Below the pieces are notes generated by a model. It saw only the letters and a program-made list of their open reading frames with translations, was not told the DNA's origin and did no database searches. Made by a program: the position numbers and the translations under genes. A DNA stretch of 64,000 nt from Siphonodentalium dalli (Eukaryota > Mollusca > Scaphopoda > Gadilida > Siphonodentaliidae): positions 218,378,205 to 218,442,204 of the forward strand of contig CP136064.1 in NCBI GenBank assembly GCA_032622095.1. Reading direction: 5' to 3'. This document shows, piece after piece, positions 1 to 12,582 of this stretch (within the stretch, counting starts at the first letter, position 1; each line of letters starts with the position of its first letter).

Positions 1-186
1 GACGCGTACGCGCCGTCAACAAATGTTTGAATCACGGGAATGCATTCAAATGAATCCATATGGTCAGTTAAAATAGACACAAAACTGGTCTATTAATCAA
101 TTGGAGGAATGTCAAGGTGATAAAAGCAGACGACTGCTAAATAAAAGTGCAGAATGAGCCCTATTATTGAGGGAAATGTTTAGATA

Positions 187-229
187 ATAAGTTCAACAAA
201 CGGCCTATGGTCATTTGTTGAACTTATTA
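187..229. repeat. Short hairpin
   Basis: Two arms of about 15 bases (AATAAGTTCAACAAA and its reverse complement) flank a 13-base loop. It could be a MITE remnant or a chance palindrome. No gene was found on either side. Confidence 0.5.
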
Positions 230-957
230 TTTGAACATTGCCTATGGGATAACTACTCATCAGTGTTACTTTAGTATAGATAGGGTTAAGGTTTGCTCTC
301 GAATTTTCGTCAACGTCCGAGTTCCCAAATCGTGATTTTCGTCCTATATGTGCGTTGCATATATGGAATATCATCGCTCCGTGTGCGCCAGTTGTTTAAA
401 AAAAGTTAGATGGGTAATTATGTATGCTGCTTCAGCAATATAATCTATTGGATTGGTTGTTTCGCGACTATATATGAGGTTTGGATTGTAGGACGGCTGA
501 CTTCAAACTTGCTTCGCTATAGCTGCCGTCGGTCAGCTGAATTGCGTGATCACAGACATCCTCGTTATGTCGAACCTAGTCTGGATGAGTAATACGATAA
601 CTTCTAACTTGTACATGGCAAGCGCGATATCCCAATTTTAGGTATATAATCGTACACCTCGAAAATTAAAAAGGTCAGTAAAATTACCAAGAGAATTTGA
701 CAGCATGTGAACGAACCCTTAGTAATAGCGAGACTCACGCAAACTTATCGGCTAACGTATATAGAGCGTTCCCGCTGATATATCGCGAGGTGCTTTCGTG
801 CCAAGACTATTTGTATAGCAACCCAAGTTTTACAATATAAACCCCTGTTGCGTTACGCCTATGTCCACATAAACTTACCCGCACGTAGATTTTAATTGTA
901 TAACTTGACGAAATCTCTCATTTGTTAAAGTTATATGAAACATTGCGGTATAGTGTA
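230..957. other. No recognisable feature
   Basis: AT-rich sequence with only short open frames that match no family known to me and show no splice context. Probably intronic or intergenic. Confidence 0.5.
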
Positions 958-1130
958 GTGTGATCAAATAGAAAAGGAGAATAATCTTGCTCAAAGTAGT
1001 TATTTTTACAACTATTATATCCAAATTGGCAACACACACCATCATTCTTATATATTAATTAATTGCAATGATTATCGAAGGTGAAATCATTTTCGTAAGT
1101 TTATTGCAGATAGTTGCGTCCCGAATCGGC
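958..1130. repeat. Dispersed repeat, copy 1 (second copy near 50.4 kb)
   Basis: This stretch aligns by eye along its whole length with 50391-50562 in the same orientation. Shared landmarks are GTGATCAAATAGAA at the start, TATTATATCCAAATTG, CATTCTTATATATTAATTAA and a terminal CGTCCCGAATCG. Divergence is moderate, with substitutions and short indels. No terminal inverted repeats or target duplications are visible, so the class is unknown. Confidence 0.6.
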
Positions 1131-3157
1131 CATTACGAATACGGATAGCTATTGGTATAGTCGCAGATCTATCCGCATGGCCAAAAAGTCCTTTCGCAAA
1201 ACGACTGGGGATAAGCGTTTTGACGAAAGCGTACCAGCAATATTTCGTACCAATTTTACAACTCAAATTAAGCTATACATCCCTTAAAACTTCACATGTC
1301 TCAGTGAATCATCATGACATGTTTATTGTCAATACTATGATCAGTCACAACGTACGACCCGGGATTCTCATGATATATTGTGGAAATACAGGTATACATG
1401 CCAGGTCATATGTGGTGGAAATTCAGTTCGTTGTTATCATGGATGATCTGATAGACGTAATGCTGATGGAGAAGAGGGGTTCCTAGATTAGGATCTGACA
1501 TCAATCACGAAGCCATCATTTCAAACCCCCTTCAAATCCGCGATTTGATTTGAATGCGATTTCGCTTTGACGGGCATCACCCTCTTTGGATTTATGAAAT
1601 GCGACAAACGGTTGATGTGCTCGGTGATGGACATCACTTCTGACTTGGTCCTATCAAATCGAACCAAAGTCGACGCGATGTGCACCGTGCCGAGACGTTT
1701 TCGCTACCCAAATAATTATGTTTTTTGGCGACTGGTTTCATTGTGGATGTACTTCTATAAGCTTTACGATTACCGCGAGGCTTTGTGTCGTCTGCATGCA
1801 GCCAGCGATGGCTATCCGCTGTGAAACTTATTTCGCGGGAAGCTCGTGATTCACGACGAATCCAGTGATTGTAAATCTAAACAGCACACCGATGTCGCAG
1901 CTGAATATAATGGACGGTTTACATGAGATATATTGACCAGTCTCGAACTGAGTAAAGTGATATATTGCATAAAATAAATTACAGGTGCATGTTATTTGAG
2001 CTTGTTAGAAACCATGAAATCGTAACCGTCCTTACGGATATTAAAATACGACAACGATTAGAAAGTACACAAATGTTGGCGACGTAGTACTCTATCCGTA
2101 TCCGTAATCGTGAGTTTTGCGAAAGGTCTCTATTGTCCAACAAGTAGACGAGAGTCTGTCACACCGCACGGAAACGCTGCATGATGTACAAACTGTTTTA
2201 ACGAATCCAAATCCATAAGGTCTAACTATGCTACACATATGATCTGAGAATCCAATGAAACAAAGCATTTTTTTTGTTTTTTTAACTGAATGTACGGGAG
2301 AGTTCATTCGAGAGCGAATGGGTTAATACGTGTATTATCATAGATATGCCTGCGCCCTCTTTTGAGGTCCCCGAGTTAATGCCAATACCATGTATCCTTA
2401 CCGGAAACTACGCAGTGCAGGGCTTCATCTGCATAATCTCACTAAGCTTTAGTTTATAACTGCTCTCGGCGAATGTTTCATTCCTGAAATTAAACATGTA
2501 TTTGCATGTCGTATTGATCCGGAACTTTACTACCGTTTCTGTCCGGCTTTATTTTTCGCTCAAAAGATCACGCAGGTCGACTTGATATTCTCAATAAAGC
2601 GCATTAGTTTTTTAATCGTAGTCAAATGTTCGTATTTCGGGTTCAGTTAGTTCATCCCGGGATCCGAGTTCAAACGTTGTGAATATATTTCGTACGCAGT
2701 TCGTTATGTCCTTATCAGTCTAACTCAAATTAAATTGGTTTATTGTTAAAATCAAATCAAATCATTTCTTTTCTTCATCACTAAGAACACAAGAACCCAT
2801 GATAAACCATTAATGTAAATCGGGTTTCCTGTGGACAAATGTGTCCCGGAATTTTGGGAATATAAAACTCTGCTTTCCCTTGTGTTTATTGATCTATACA
2901 GTGTAGAGCACACAGCCTCTTCGACAGGGTCCTAATATATAGATACAGTTATTGCATTTGAATTCAAATTTACGCATGAGACTTGCATTGCCGAAACTCG
3001 TTGTATTATAGACCAACACACATCTCTATATATGAAATATGATTGTACATATTTGCTATACGTTTCTCCAAAGATCAAACAAAACAAATTCTTTTAATAT
3101 AGAGACAGACCGATGATTTTATTTCTCCATTATTAAAGTTGAAAACCCCAGTAAGCT
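1131..3157. other. No recognisable feature
   Basis: About 2 kb without a recognisable gene or repeat. Small open frames at 1220-1486 and 1567-1824 (+) have no family resemblance and are treated as chance. The missing first exon of the K2P channel was sought here and not found. Confidence 0.45.
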
Positions 3158-3633
3158 TTAAAGGGACCCGAGGCACTCGCAATGTGTAAAAATATAAAAG
3201 TCTTTAAAAACACAACCATTAAGACAAATAAAACTGTTATTATATTCATTATTGATAGTTCTCCGATAACGAAATTTCGCGTGTTGAAACCATTGTTATG
3301 TAAATGATCAACAAACATCACTAATCTTGTAGTAATTTCAATTTTTTTAGTCTGAATGTGATTTTAACAAAGTTTTTCAATTTTCAATGTTTCGACCTTT
3401 TCCCATGTTTACCGTCAAGTTTTGGTTGAACCTTGGTATCTTATTAGGCTAATTTGACTTTTATCGGTAATTCCAGGTAACATTAATCGTTACATAATAT
3501 TGGTTTTGATATGCGATATCTCGTTATCAGAGAGTTATTAATACTGAAAATAAGAACAAAGTCAATATACATGTTCGCGTATTGATGACATTTGTTTTAA
3601 CCCATGCACTTTGAAGGACCTGATTCCCTTTAA
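3158..3633. mobile_element. TTAA-flanked MITE, family 3, copy 1
   Basis: A 476-bp unit begins with TTAAAGGGACCCGAGGC and ends with the inverted terminus ATTCCCTTTAA. The interior shares blocks with 11953-12460 in inverted orientation, including CGAAATTTCGCGTGTTGAAACC and the stretch with the CCCATGTTTACCG core. The 4-base TTAA at each end is the expected target duplication of piggyBac-like or Kolobok-like transposons. No coding capacity is seen, so it is a non-autonomous element. The superfamily is inferred only from the TTAA and short termini. Confidence 0.6.
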
Positions 3634-3649
3634 CCTATGTGATTACCAT

Positions 3650-4060
3650 GTTGTTTTCTTGAACATACGTCCATATTGAACGTATTTCAAAAACCAAAAT
3701 ACGCCCAAACTGGTATTATTTGAATCTGAATTACGCTCAAAAAGAACGCAAATGGGACACGAAAAAAGTCGTATATAAGCGTATTCATATTACAAATAAG
3801 TCCATATCAGGCGTATTTGATGCACTCCATACGAAATACGCCCATGTTGGCATTATTTAACCCAACTGTCTTTCATCGACACGACTCATCAGATAGACGC
3901 TGATTATAATGTGGTTTCGCTGCGACCCGCGCCATTCAACGGAATAACGGGTACACGCTCACTATATGGGCTAATTTTAGAAACAAATCCGACCAGTATG
4001 AACCTATGTGAACATTTACGTCCAGTAGGAACCTATGCAGGAGGATATTTTGGATTACCA
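3650..4060. repeat. Dispersed repeat with internal short direct repeats, copy 1
   Basis: Homologous by eye to 14375-14735 and, more weakly, 49600-49880. Shared anchors are AATGGGACACGA, CATCGACACGAC, the block GCGCCATTCAACG followed by AATAACG, and a closing GTCCAGTA-GAACCTAT. Each copy also contains several degenerate 20-35-base pieces of the type GTCCATAT...CGTATTT, so the unit looks like an old internally repetitive element. No coding frame is visible. Confidence 0.5.
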
Positions 4061-4718
4061 TCGTATGTGTCAAAATAGTGAAGTCATTCTTCATTATTAT
4101 AGGCGTTAAATGTCAAAGGAGTTAATGTCATATAACAATGATCTACGCAGCTGTCAACCCAATAAGATCCAGCTTATTGCTGCACGCAGTCTATGTTAGA
4201 TGTAGATAATTTGTTGGACATCGCCACCTGTCAATGTTAATGTGTCTGGTATCGGCATATTGGTCCCTGAGCGCGCCGCATAAATCAGAGCAAATGGACG
4301 TTTGTGAGTGGGAAATGCATGTTCTATTGAGACCATTTATGTAGCATAATATAGATAAATCTGTTGCGTGAATCAAAATATAGAAATCTCTACTAAACGC
4401 CGATACGAAGATAACGCATATGCGTATTGGCTATACTTGGGTATGTTACATCTCACGTGACTTTATCGCATTCTGATTGGCTGCACTCGGCTATACTATT
4501 TTAAGATAGTACCCCAATATGATTCCTACATGCCTACTATTCTTTTCCTATTTATAGTAACAAACTCATTTCGCGAAATCGGGTTGCCGCCTGAAGACAC
4601 GGTCAATCTGAAACTATATCTTGTACGATTTCTAAAATTCACGGTAAATAAAAATGTGACAAAATCAGACACAGAAATTGTGAGAGAATTGACACCAATG
4701 TTCGATATAATATAAAAA
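4061..4718. other. No recognisable feature
   Basis: AT-rich stretch with short frames on both strands. Nothing is recognised as a gene, RNA or repeat. Confidence 0.45.
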
Positions 4719-4847
4719 TAATGAATGTCTTGTCGTTGACTATACGCAGTGGTCCTCGGGGAGGAATAGTCAACTCGCCTGCGGCTAGTGGACTATTCCA
4801 CCTCTCGGACCACTATCTTGGCATAGTCAACTCCAAGCAATTCATTA
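4719..4847. mobile_element. Hairpin MITE-like foldback
   Basis: About 129 bp forms a near-complete inverted repeat. The outer arms begin AATGAATGTCTTG and end CAAGCAATTCATT. Inner blocks GTTGACTAT, GTGGTCC and GGAATAGTC pair with their complements around a GC-rich loop. The size and full-length palindromy are typical of very short foldback MITEs. Confidence 0.6.
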
Positions 4848-6367
4848 TCTTTATAATATGTACTTCGGTTATGTTATTTTAGTTCTTTCTGCATAACGGG
4901 GCCTGATGTCGTGTGGCCAAACTCAGTTGCATATTTGAATTAAAGGAGTTGATATATAGTGTACCTAATCATTCACCCGGCCCATAAAAGCAAAACATTC
5001 CCTTGTAGAGTGTCCCTCCTTTTCTGATACGCGGGATTCGTTAGATCATACCATGAATCTCTACTCTGGCTACGCCCTTATTCCACCCGTTCAAATATTG
5101 GGAAATTTTTGATGTTTTGACGGGGATATTTATAACATCGAACACACAATGCATGGAATATACATCTATTTCTTTGATAATACTAGTTCCTTAATCTATT
5201 TTACAATAGGGTGTTCCCAGCTCGAGATTGCCTGATTTTTGTGACTTTTGTGAGTCTATATCACAATAAACATTGAATTGATTGCCCGAGAGAAGTTCCA
5301 TGATTGTAGGCGATGAAAATCAAAATTGGCTCAACGCAATCACCTAAATCATACAATCTCCAGCTGGGACCTTCACACACAGCGTAAATCATTATTAAGG
5401 AACATGTATTAACTAATAGATATATTACATGCATACAAACAGTTCCCATAATTATCTGCTTCCCATCTTTATGCCAACATTGAAATACTTCTGAGTCAAT
5501 ATATAAAGACATGCATTATGACTTAGTCCTATAACATTCACCTCACATTCCAGTGATGCATATACACATACGGTATTCAAGTTTGTTTGTTGGCCAATGC
5601 ACTACATGTGGCATCCTAATTGACTGGGCAGTATGCCACTGATTGTTTGATTGCTAAGGTCTGATCTACCATCCATCCAACAAATTAAAATGGTATTGGT
5701 AAACAGTGATTGGTGTAAAAGGCTCAGAAGGCAGGATGATATTTGCAAATATTTTGTTGTAATTTTATAGTGTTGACATGCGGATATCACATAATGTCAT
5801 TAAAAATGTGTTTATGATTTTTATATATGCAGCCATGTATATGGCTGCTGGTACATGCTTATTGACTTGAATATCGTCTAGCAGAATACTGAGAAAGATA
5901 GCCATTGCCTGAAGTACGGTACATGTAATAGTATTGATAGATAACAATTAAAGCATACACGCATACAATATAGGCTCAATACTATCATTTCACACCTGTG
6001 CCTTTGATATGAAATGATATCAATTGTTGCTTGAAGTAGCTTTAAAAATTAGCTAACTCAATAGATACAGAGCTGGGCTACATGTACCGGCATATTATAA
6101 TCATGAGTATCCAATCTGGCATACATTGTTCTTTAGTTACTAACATGGACATACTTTACTCATAAATTACGCAACCGGTAAGCACGGTACAACAATAAGT
6201 GATATAATTCCAATATCTTACTGTTTTCTAATTAATTTTTGATAAATATGTTGATTGGTAAAACATTGCATCACTCACTTTTCCGACATCGAACCATCCA
6301 CCACTCCCTCCCTGTGTTTGGACCCCACTGTGTCAGAACATAAAACAAGATGGAGTATGATATCCAC
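4848..6367. other. Mostly featureless, with one end of an inverted-repeat pair
   Basis: The only structure seen is at about 5043-5078, where the reverse complement of GGCGTAGCCAGAGTAGAG...ATGATCTA occurs. The same motif occurs in opposite orientation at 6368-6408, so the pair could bound a 1.37-kb element (5043-6408). No coding frame with family resemblance lies between them. Confidence 0.4.
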
Positions 6368-6408
6368 GGCATAGCCAGAGTAGAAATTCATAGCATGATC
6401 TAGGGATT
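6368..6408. repeat. GGCGTAGCCAGAGTAGAG repeat motif
   Basis: A motif of about 40 bases reads from GGCATAGCCAGAGTAGA to CATGATCTAGGG. Related copies are at 5043-5078 (inverted), 18740-18775 (partial), and as both arms of the hairpin at 28864-28941. It is probably the terminal segment of a dispersed foldback family. Confidence 0.5.
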
Positions 6409-9034
6409 CGCTTGTTTCTTTAAGCGGTATGTATCATTCATATCTCACTGGTACTCGAGGCTCACATGCCCAATTGTACTGGTATACAGGATTTAACCAA
6501 ACGGTTGATATACGGAACGTTTACGGCATCGAATTGTTAAATTTTTCATAATTTCTTAGCCCAAAATAACCCTTGTTTATGCAATATTCAGCATCATACA
6601 TCTTGATTTAATGAAGTTATGGACATTACGTGATCAATGTGACGAACGTAGTACATGCAGTGTGGAAAAACTGTTATGAATTCTGTATCTTGACTATCTT
6701 CTTAACTGATACGAAGGATCCGATGTCTGTTCATGTAACCGGTATTTGTGATTCACGAGTTAGGGTGGATACACACATGCATGTAATCTCTGTAAATATC
6801 GTGTATTTGGCGTTTTACATGGATCATACAGACCATGTAATATGTGTCTGCTGATAACCCAATCATTGCGGCTATGTTTGACCACAGTGAGTAACGCTCT
6901 GAACGTGTAGAGTGTCGTTGGCTGGACGAAGTCGTCAGGCCGCTTAAAATAATTGTTCGCGCGATAACCCAAATGTTGGACGTTCTGTTTAAAGCATTGT
7001 CAGTCTTCTCTTGGTTGTATACCAGTGATGGTCCCAGGATTTCCACAATGCAGGGGCTATATTATACCGGAAGCTACCGGACTGACCATTACATATTTCA
7101 TCGACCGGAGGGGGGGGGGCATGCAGCAACATGAGGCCTACCCCCCTGAAGCCACGAAGCCACTCCTGATTTGTAAATATTGTAGTTGACAGTCATATCT
7201 GCCGTGCCTGTTTGCTACGAGTGATTAATCTCATATGCAGCAATTGATGCCATTCATATACTTATGAACATATTATTACAGCTTTAAATTTGAAGGTATA
7301 CAGGGTGGTGTTGCTGCATGTGTGTCTTCATTCGGGGAAAGGGTTGTCCAGATACGAGTCCACAACTACGTCACCTTTCCTCTCTTGTGTTATATACACA
7401 CAATTTACAACTATGGAATATTTAAGTAAAACATTATGTTGTACATTCTTGCCCAGATAATCCCGGCCGATACATTCAACTAAATCCCTTAGTTATTCGA
7501 AACTTTCGAGAACCAGCCCCCTCCCCCAATCATGGATTATAGTCCAAAATGTGATAATTCAAGCCTGTACAGGCTAAAATGGTGACAGTTAGGAACTTGT
7601 TCATCCTTTGGCCTGAGAAACATATACTGCTCTGTAAATTCTGGATTAAAATGGGGGGGGGGGGGGTGACTCTTTTTTCTTTCAACGTTGTACCTGCATT
7701 AATGTTCTTGGCGCTGTAATGGATATATGCAAATAAATCCCAATTGAAAGTTATCACATGAGCTCGCCCTCAAATTATCCGAGCAATCTCAACAAACTGG
7801 TATTGTCTGTCTTAATGTTCCAATGCCTGTATTCAAGGCATGAGAGCACCATTTCGGATTATTAAAATTTGAACTGAGGCCATGCATAGTCGAGGAACAA
7901 ATATCCTTATCCTGACTCGATTCGGCGGTGTCCGATTAGGCTAAATCACTTTATAACATGGAATTCACCATGTATGAGTTAGTTGATTGCCATGTGTATT
8001 AATATAGCACTTCCAAAATGTGGAGCCAGAAAGCCGCTCGGGTTCTGCTGGACGAGATCAAATTGGGAGTCAGTGTGTGGGGCATTAAACACTCATGTAT
8101 CACAATCGTCCTAAAATAGCTTCAAAAGTCTACACATTTATTTTTATTTTGGATGACCCTGTTTCCAAGAAATGACGAGAAACAAATCAAGTATAAAATC
8201 GACAGACTCAAATCCACTTTTCGAAATGAACTAAAACTCGTGAAAAACAGCAACATGTATCAGACAGGATTTATTCATTTCGGCACCCATGAAAAAAGAC
8301 ATGTTTATGACTGGCCTGAAATCTCTTGATAACAGTTAGTTTGATTTTGGCTTATAACCACTCACCGGTCTCGCCTGTTGAAATGGAACGATCGCGCGCA
8401 GGCGATTAATGCTATCAATGATTGGTGTGACCATGTAAAATACATGTATAATACATGTATTTTACATACAGACATTACATGCATGTGTGTATCCACCCTT
8501 ACGGGGTCCAACCTTCTTGCACATACGAATGGGACCATGGGTGTAGATTTGTCTGGTACATATGACATATGACATGTGAATGTAACGACATCTGATGTTG
8601 ACAGCTAATTTTCTTTGCACTCATATGTCTGGGTTGTTTAATGTGTCCATGCATGTGGTGCATTGGACATTGAAACTAACCTCCTACGTGTATAACACTG
8701 CTAAGTATATTATCCAAAGACCCTTAAAGCTGAACGAACCTTAGACCTGATCTAAAACTACATGTCTGCCTTTAACGATATATCATACATGTAAATCCAA
8801 TCGGCAATATCTTCCAAATGTATTCTACGTGCCCTAAATGTTGACTGTATCGTTTATATAAGATCCTGATCACCCCGTATATAGCAACATATTGATATGT
8901 TATGTAAATCGGGACACTTATATCAGATGAAGTGCTAACTTCGCGCCGAATTATTGAACTTGGCTGGAAGTTGGAATACGACTGTCACTTTTCAGACATC
9001 AATTTATTAACTTAAAATTTATTTTTCGTTTCAG
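6409..9034 (+). other. Sequence upstream of the K2P exon, presumably intron
   Basis: By position this is at least partly the intron before the K2P exon. It contains G/C homopolymers near 7101 and 7653 and a 35-base palindrome of the ACATGTAT type around 8431-8465. An inverted copy pair is present: a segment near 6764-6800 with GGGTGGATACACACATGCAT recurs as its reverse complement near 8471-8503. No exon with K2P M1 or pore-1 sequence could be recognised. The last bases before 9035 are a T-rich tract and CAG, a good 3' splice site. Confidence 0.45.
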
Positions 9035-9771
9035 GCTACGGAAATCTGACACCGAAGACAGACATGGGGCGATTTGCCACAATCATATATGCGCTTATTG
9101 GAATCCCAATGACAGTCATGTGTCTAACGAACATCGGAATGTCATTGGCGTCGTTGTTTCGTTTCTTGTATCGAAAGGGTCTTCAGAAAATCCGACTCGG
9201 GAGACGGAACGTTGGGACCGGTTTGCGAGAAGGCGTTCTCAACGCAACTGTTCCTCCTGTGGTTAAATTTAACGAGTCAGACGACTGCAACGTTAGTTCT
9301 GATTGCGTTAAACAACTATCATTGAAGTCGAACAACGGGACAGAACCATTTTTAAACAAACGAGAAACCGTTAAACCGAAAGTCCACAAACTATCAGACG
9401 GGCCGGTTCGAATCCCAATCGCGGTAACGCTCGGTGTTCTCATAGGGTATATATGCCTGGGTGCTTTCATGTTCACCCTCTGGGAGAAGGACTGGAGCTT
9501 TCTCATTGGAGCATACTTCTGTTTCATAACACTATCTACTATAGGTTTCGGCGACTTCGTTCCAGGCGACACCAGTGGATCGTATAACGACCAAGCTAAG
9601 CGCGTCATGTGCATGTTCTATTTGTTTTTTGGTCTCATGACTATAGCAATGTGTTTTGAACTAGTCCAGTCAGAAATTCGTCTTCGATTTCGTGAACTGG
9701 GTGAAAATTTGGGAATTATAGAAACAAAATCAGCTGCACCGCGGCGTTCTAAGAAAGTTTCCAGAGTGTGA
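9035..9771 (+). CDS. Two-pore-domain potassium channel (K2P), 3'-terminal exon
   Basis: This encodes the C-terminal three quarters of a K2P background potassium channel, a plasma-membrane protein that sets resting potential as a dimer. The exon starts after TTTCGTTTCAG. The first two bases complete a glycine codon, so the frame opens with the YGN part of pore filter 1 (phase-1 intron inside the GYG), the intron position conserved in KCNK genes. Numbering from the Met at 9064: M2 about 4-26, an 80-residue cytoplasmic loop, M3 about 117-140, pore 2 with TIGFGD at 159-164, M4 about 181-203, and a short basic tail ending at residue 235 before TGA. M1, the extracellular cap and half of pore 1 are missing and must lie in unseen upstream exons. 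Both visible filter pieces (YGN and GFGD) look functional. The subfamily is not assigned; the GFGDFVPG pore is compatible with several invertebrate groups. Confidence 0.93.
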
Positions 9772-10396
9772 AGAGCGTTCCATATGCGAGGTGCTGTCAG
9801 CTTTCGTGCCACAACAGTTCACTTTATTAATATAAGTACACTGTTTACGGAATCTCGTGTAACTCAGATTCCAAAAAGAATATGGTACTTTGAGAAAATT
9901 TGCAACAATTCTCTTGTTCCATGTGTACACATTGCAACTTGCTTGTGTTTGAGAGACGACAACTTTAAAAGTGTACTAATCAACATAAGCTCGATAAATA
10001 TAACTACAGGTTCCAAAGGTACACAAATATACCCGGATCCTATATTCTACTCTCATTTCAGACAGAGGAAAACGCAGGGGTGTGTCGTTAAAACGAGTAA
10101 AAAAATCTAAATAACAAAACTAAAATGTAAACAAGGGAGTTCACAAAATCGAATGCGTCCTCGCTTCTTTAACGGCCATAATTCACAAACGCCTGTACCG
10201 ATTCTTAAAATTGCAACGCCAATCGAGCGAGTAAATACATTTTACACATCTCGTATACACCTTTAATTAAATTCTTCCACAACTTATAAAACATCCGATT
10301 TTCCGACCAGCGATAAACCCTGCTGTTATACCGGTACCAGAAAATTATTAGAGCCACAATAGAGAACACTACTTACATAAGGTTCTCGATGATAGT
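9772..10396 (+). other. Downstream of K2P, probable 3' UTR and flank
   Basis: The frame at 9784-10110 follows the channel stop but has no domain resemblance and is taken as untranslated sequence. No canonical AATAAA signal was found close to the stop, so the 3' end of the transcript cannot be placed. Confidence 0.35.
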
Positions 10397-10600
10397 TCGG
10401 TATGCCAGTGGTTAGAGTGTTCAGCTTGTCGCTGTCAACATGTACAGAGATATGAGATCGAGCCTCACCGGCGGACTGCCGAGTTTCCTAACCCTGGCTA
10501 GGTTTAGAGTTAAGCACTTTCCCGACGAGTTATACGCTGTTCAAATATCGCGCCCAGTTGTGACCATCGATCAAGGTCGATAGTAGTGTGACTGCGTCGC
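10397..10600 (+). mobile_element. Possible tRNA-derived SINE head
   Basis: The start reads GTATGCCAGTGGTTAGAGTG, like the D-arm/A-box region of a tRNA promoter. About 45 bases on, GAGATCGAGCCTCACC resembles a diverged B-box/T-arm. This spacing and a non-tRNA body are typical of tRNA-derived SINEs transcribed by RNA polymerase III. It ends against the TTAA MITE at 10613. The B-box is imperfect and no 3' tail repeat is clear. Confidence 0.35.
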
Positions 10601-10612
10601 ACCACTCATCGT

Positions 10613-11047
10613 TTAAAGGTACTCAATCTGATTGAAACCCCTGAATTACTATTTTTTGGATTCCGGGGGTAAAAAGTATTTGATTAGAGTTGAGGAACCC
10701 ACCCATCAAAGCTCAGAGTTATTAGATATCGATTTTTGAAATCTATTATTTTTCACCATCGAGAGTTATTGGTGGCCCAGTTAAAAGTCGACGAGTCGAT
10801 GGTCTCTGACCAAATTGCGGATGAAGATGGATAACTCTAAAATCAAGTGAATTTGTGTTGATAATGAGGCCAATTTCGTTGAACAACATGCTGATAAATA
10901 ACGTTTCGGGCAATTTTATACTATAGTTGACAGTGGTTAGCATTATTTTTGGGCACTTAATCGATTCTGATAACTGAAGCGGCATTTAAAAAACAAATCT
11001 GGAATCTGATTATATGGGGAGCATCTAATCGGATTGAGTACTTTTAA
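10613..11047. mobile_element. TTAA-flanked MITE, family 1, copy 1
   Basis: A 435-bp unit opens TTAAAGGTACTCAATC and closes with GATTGAGTACTTTTAA. TTAA lies at both edges. Subterminal blocks with TTTGATT-GAGT-GAGGAACCC and CAAAGCTCAGAGTTATTAGA are shared with 37656-38143 and, in inverse, with 32513-32948. There is no transposase coding, so it is a non-autonomous element. Confidence 0.72.
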
Positions 11048-11952
11048 AGGGGTACTTGGTCGGGTGTCGATATATTGTGTCAGTATATTAACCTTGATAC
11101 GCGTACAGATTCGTTGGGGTTGGGGTTGCTTCTTCGTTTGAGGATGGGAAAGACAAAGGTGTCATGTTCCATACGACCGAAGTAGTAATCAAAGTAAATC
11201 GCAAGACACTTATTAACTTTATAATGCGATAGTGATATATACATAGGTATATTATTAACAGGGGAATATGCAGCAACTAGCTATGACGTCACAATGTTTG
11301 TGGATATGTTCTCGGTGTTCGAATCATCGGATGCAAATAGAATTTTATAACTTTCTGTCGTGCGAAAAATGCAAAAGAACGCAGTAGATGGGACTACCAT
11401 CCGGGATAATAGCAAGGACATTCGGGAATACCATCGCTGCTGTGTAGGACTCACATGCTGGGGGGCCACGTACCCAAATTTGCATGGGAATTACCATGGC
11501 AATGTCCGAAGCTAAAGCTATACACACATATGGTTTATTCATCTACAGAACAGAAGAAACCACAATTTAATAGTCATAGCAAAATATTGGCAGATTAAAT
11601 TAAAGAGGTACAGGTAGTTATCGCTTCAAATTATTATTTGCTTGTTTACTGATTTTTATATTTTCTCAGCGATTACAATATTAATTTACTTTTAGGAAGA
11701 ACAGGCATGTTCATCCACCATATATCAACGCATAATATATATTACCCCATGCTCATCCTCAAACTACTATTTTGCTCCGATATTAATAACTCTGAAACGT
11801 TGATTACGGTGCCCAGGATCTCCTAAATCTATCCCGATAGTCGTGACGTCATAGTCTTAGCTACGTCGTCTGCTTCTATGCAGTGACTAATTGATGTTAT
11901 TATCCACCCATGTCCATTTTATTTTGAATAGACGAAAACAGATCAACTCTTG
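11048..11952. other. No recognisable feature
   Basis: Several overlapping minus-strand frames of about 60 codons occur here, none with a known motif. Nothing else was seen. Confidence 0.4.
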
Positions 11953-12460
11953 TTAAAGGGACTCAATGCCTTCGAAGTGGGTTTATTCTAAATAACATAC
12001 ATTTTATAAATGTTTGCAAAAAACAACTATCATCAACAAGTACACGAAAAAATAGATTGATTTTTTTTTCTCATTTTACTTAATAATGAGATTTCGCATG
12101 TCAAAACCATTGTTAAATAAATATTCACGGTGTAATTACCGATAAAAAGTCCAATTAGTCAAACATGATACCTCAGTTTAATCAAACCTTGGCGGTAAAC
12201 ATGGGATCAATACATTAAAACATATTATGAAAATAATGTTCAGACTAAAACAACTGAACTTACTGCACGATTGTCTATGTTTGTTTGGACAAATTACCGT
12301 AACAGTTTTGTTTACAAAACAACGGTTTCAACACGCGAAATTTCGTTCTTGCAGATATCAAAGTTAATCTATTTCACTGTGTTATAAAGTGGGACATGTT
12401 TTTACAGACTTTTATATTTATTGCATATGTACCGACTGCGAGTGCCTTGTGCTCCTTTAA
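11953..12460. mobile_element. TTAA-flanked MITE, family 3, copy 2
   Basis: A 508-bp unit starts TTAAAGGGACTCAATGCC and ends with GTGCCTTGTGCTCCTTTAA, an inverted terminus. The interior carries internal inverted blocks: a segment of the type GAGATTTCGCATGTCAAAACC and its reverse complement AACACGCGAAATTTCG. It matches 3158-3633 in inverted orientation. Non-autonomous. Confidence 0.62.
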
Positions 12461-12582
12461 TTGTCTCTTTGATAGACGTCGCGTGTCTATTCAATTTGCC
12501 GGAATTTGGGGATCCTGGGTACTCTAATAACGGTTTTGTAGATCACAGGCACACACATGCCTGCAAATAGTGTGTCATTTGC

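Noticed and set aside
1567-1824. Possible upstream K2P exon
   Set aside because: The frame lacks M1, the cap and a pore-1 half ending in a phase-1 donor, so it does not fit the missing exon.
9183-9614. 143-codon minus-strand frame opposite the K2P exon
   Set aside because: Shadow of the real channel exon on the plus strand; no independent support.
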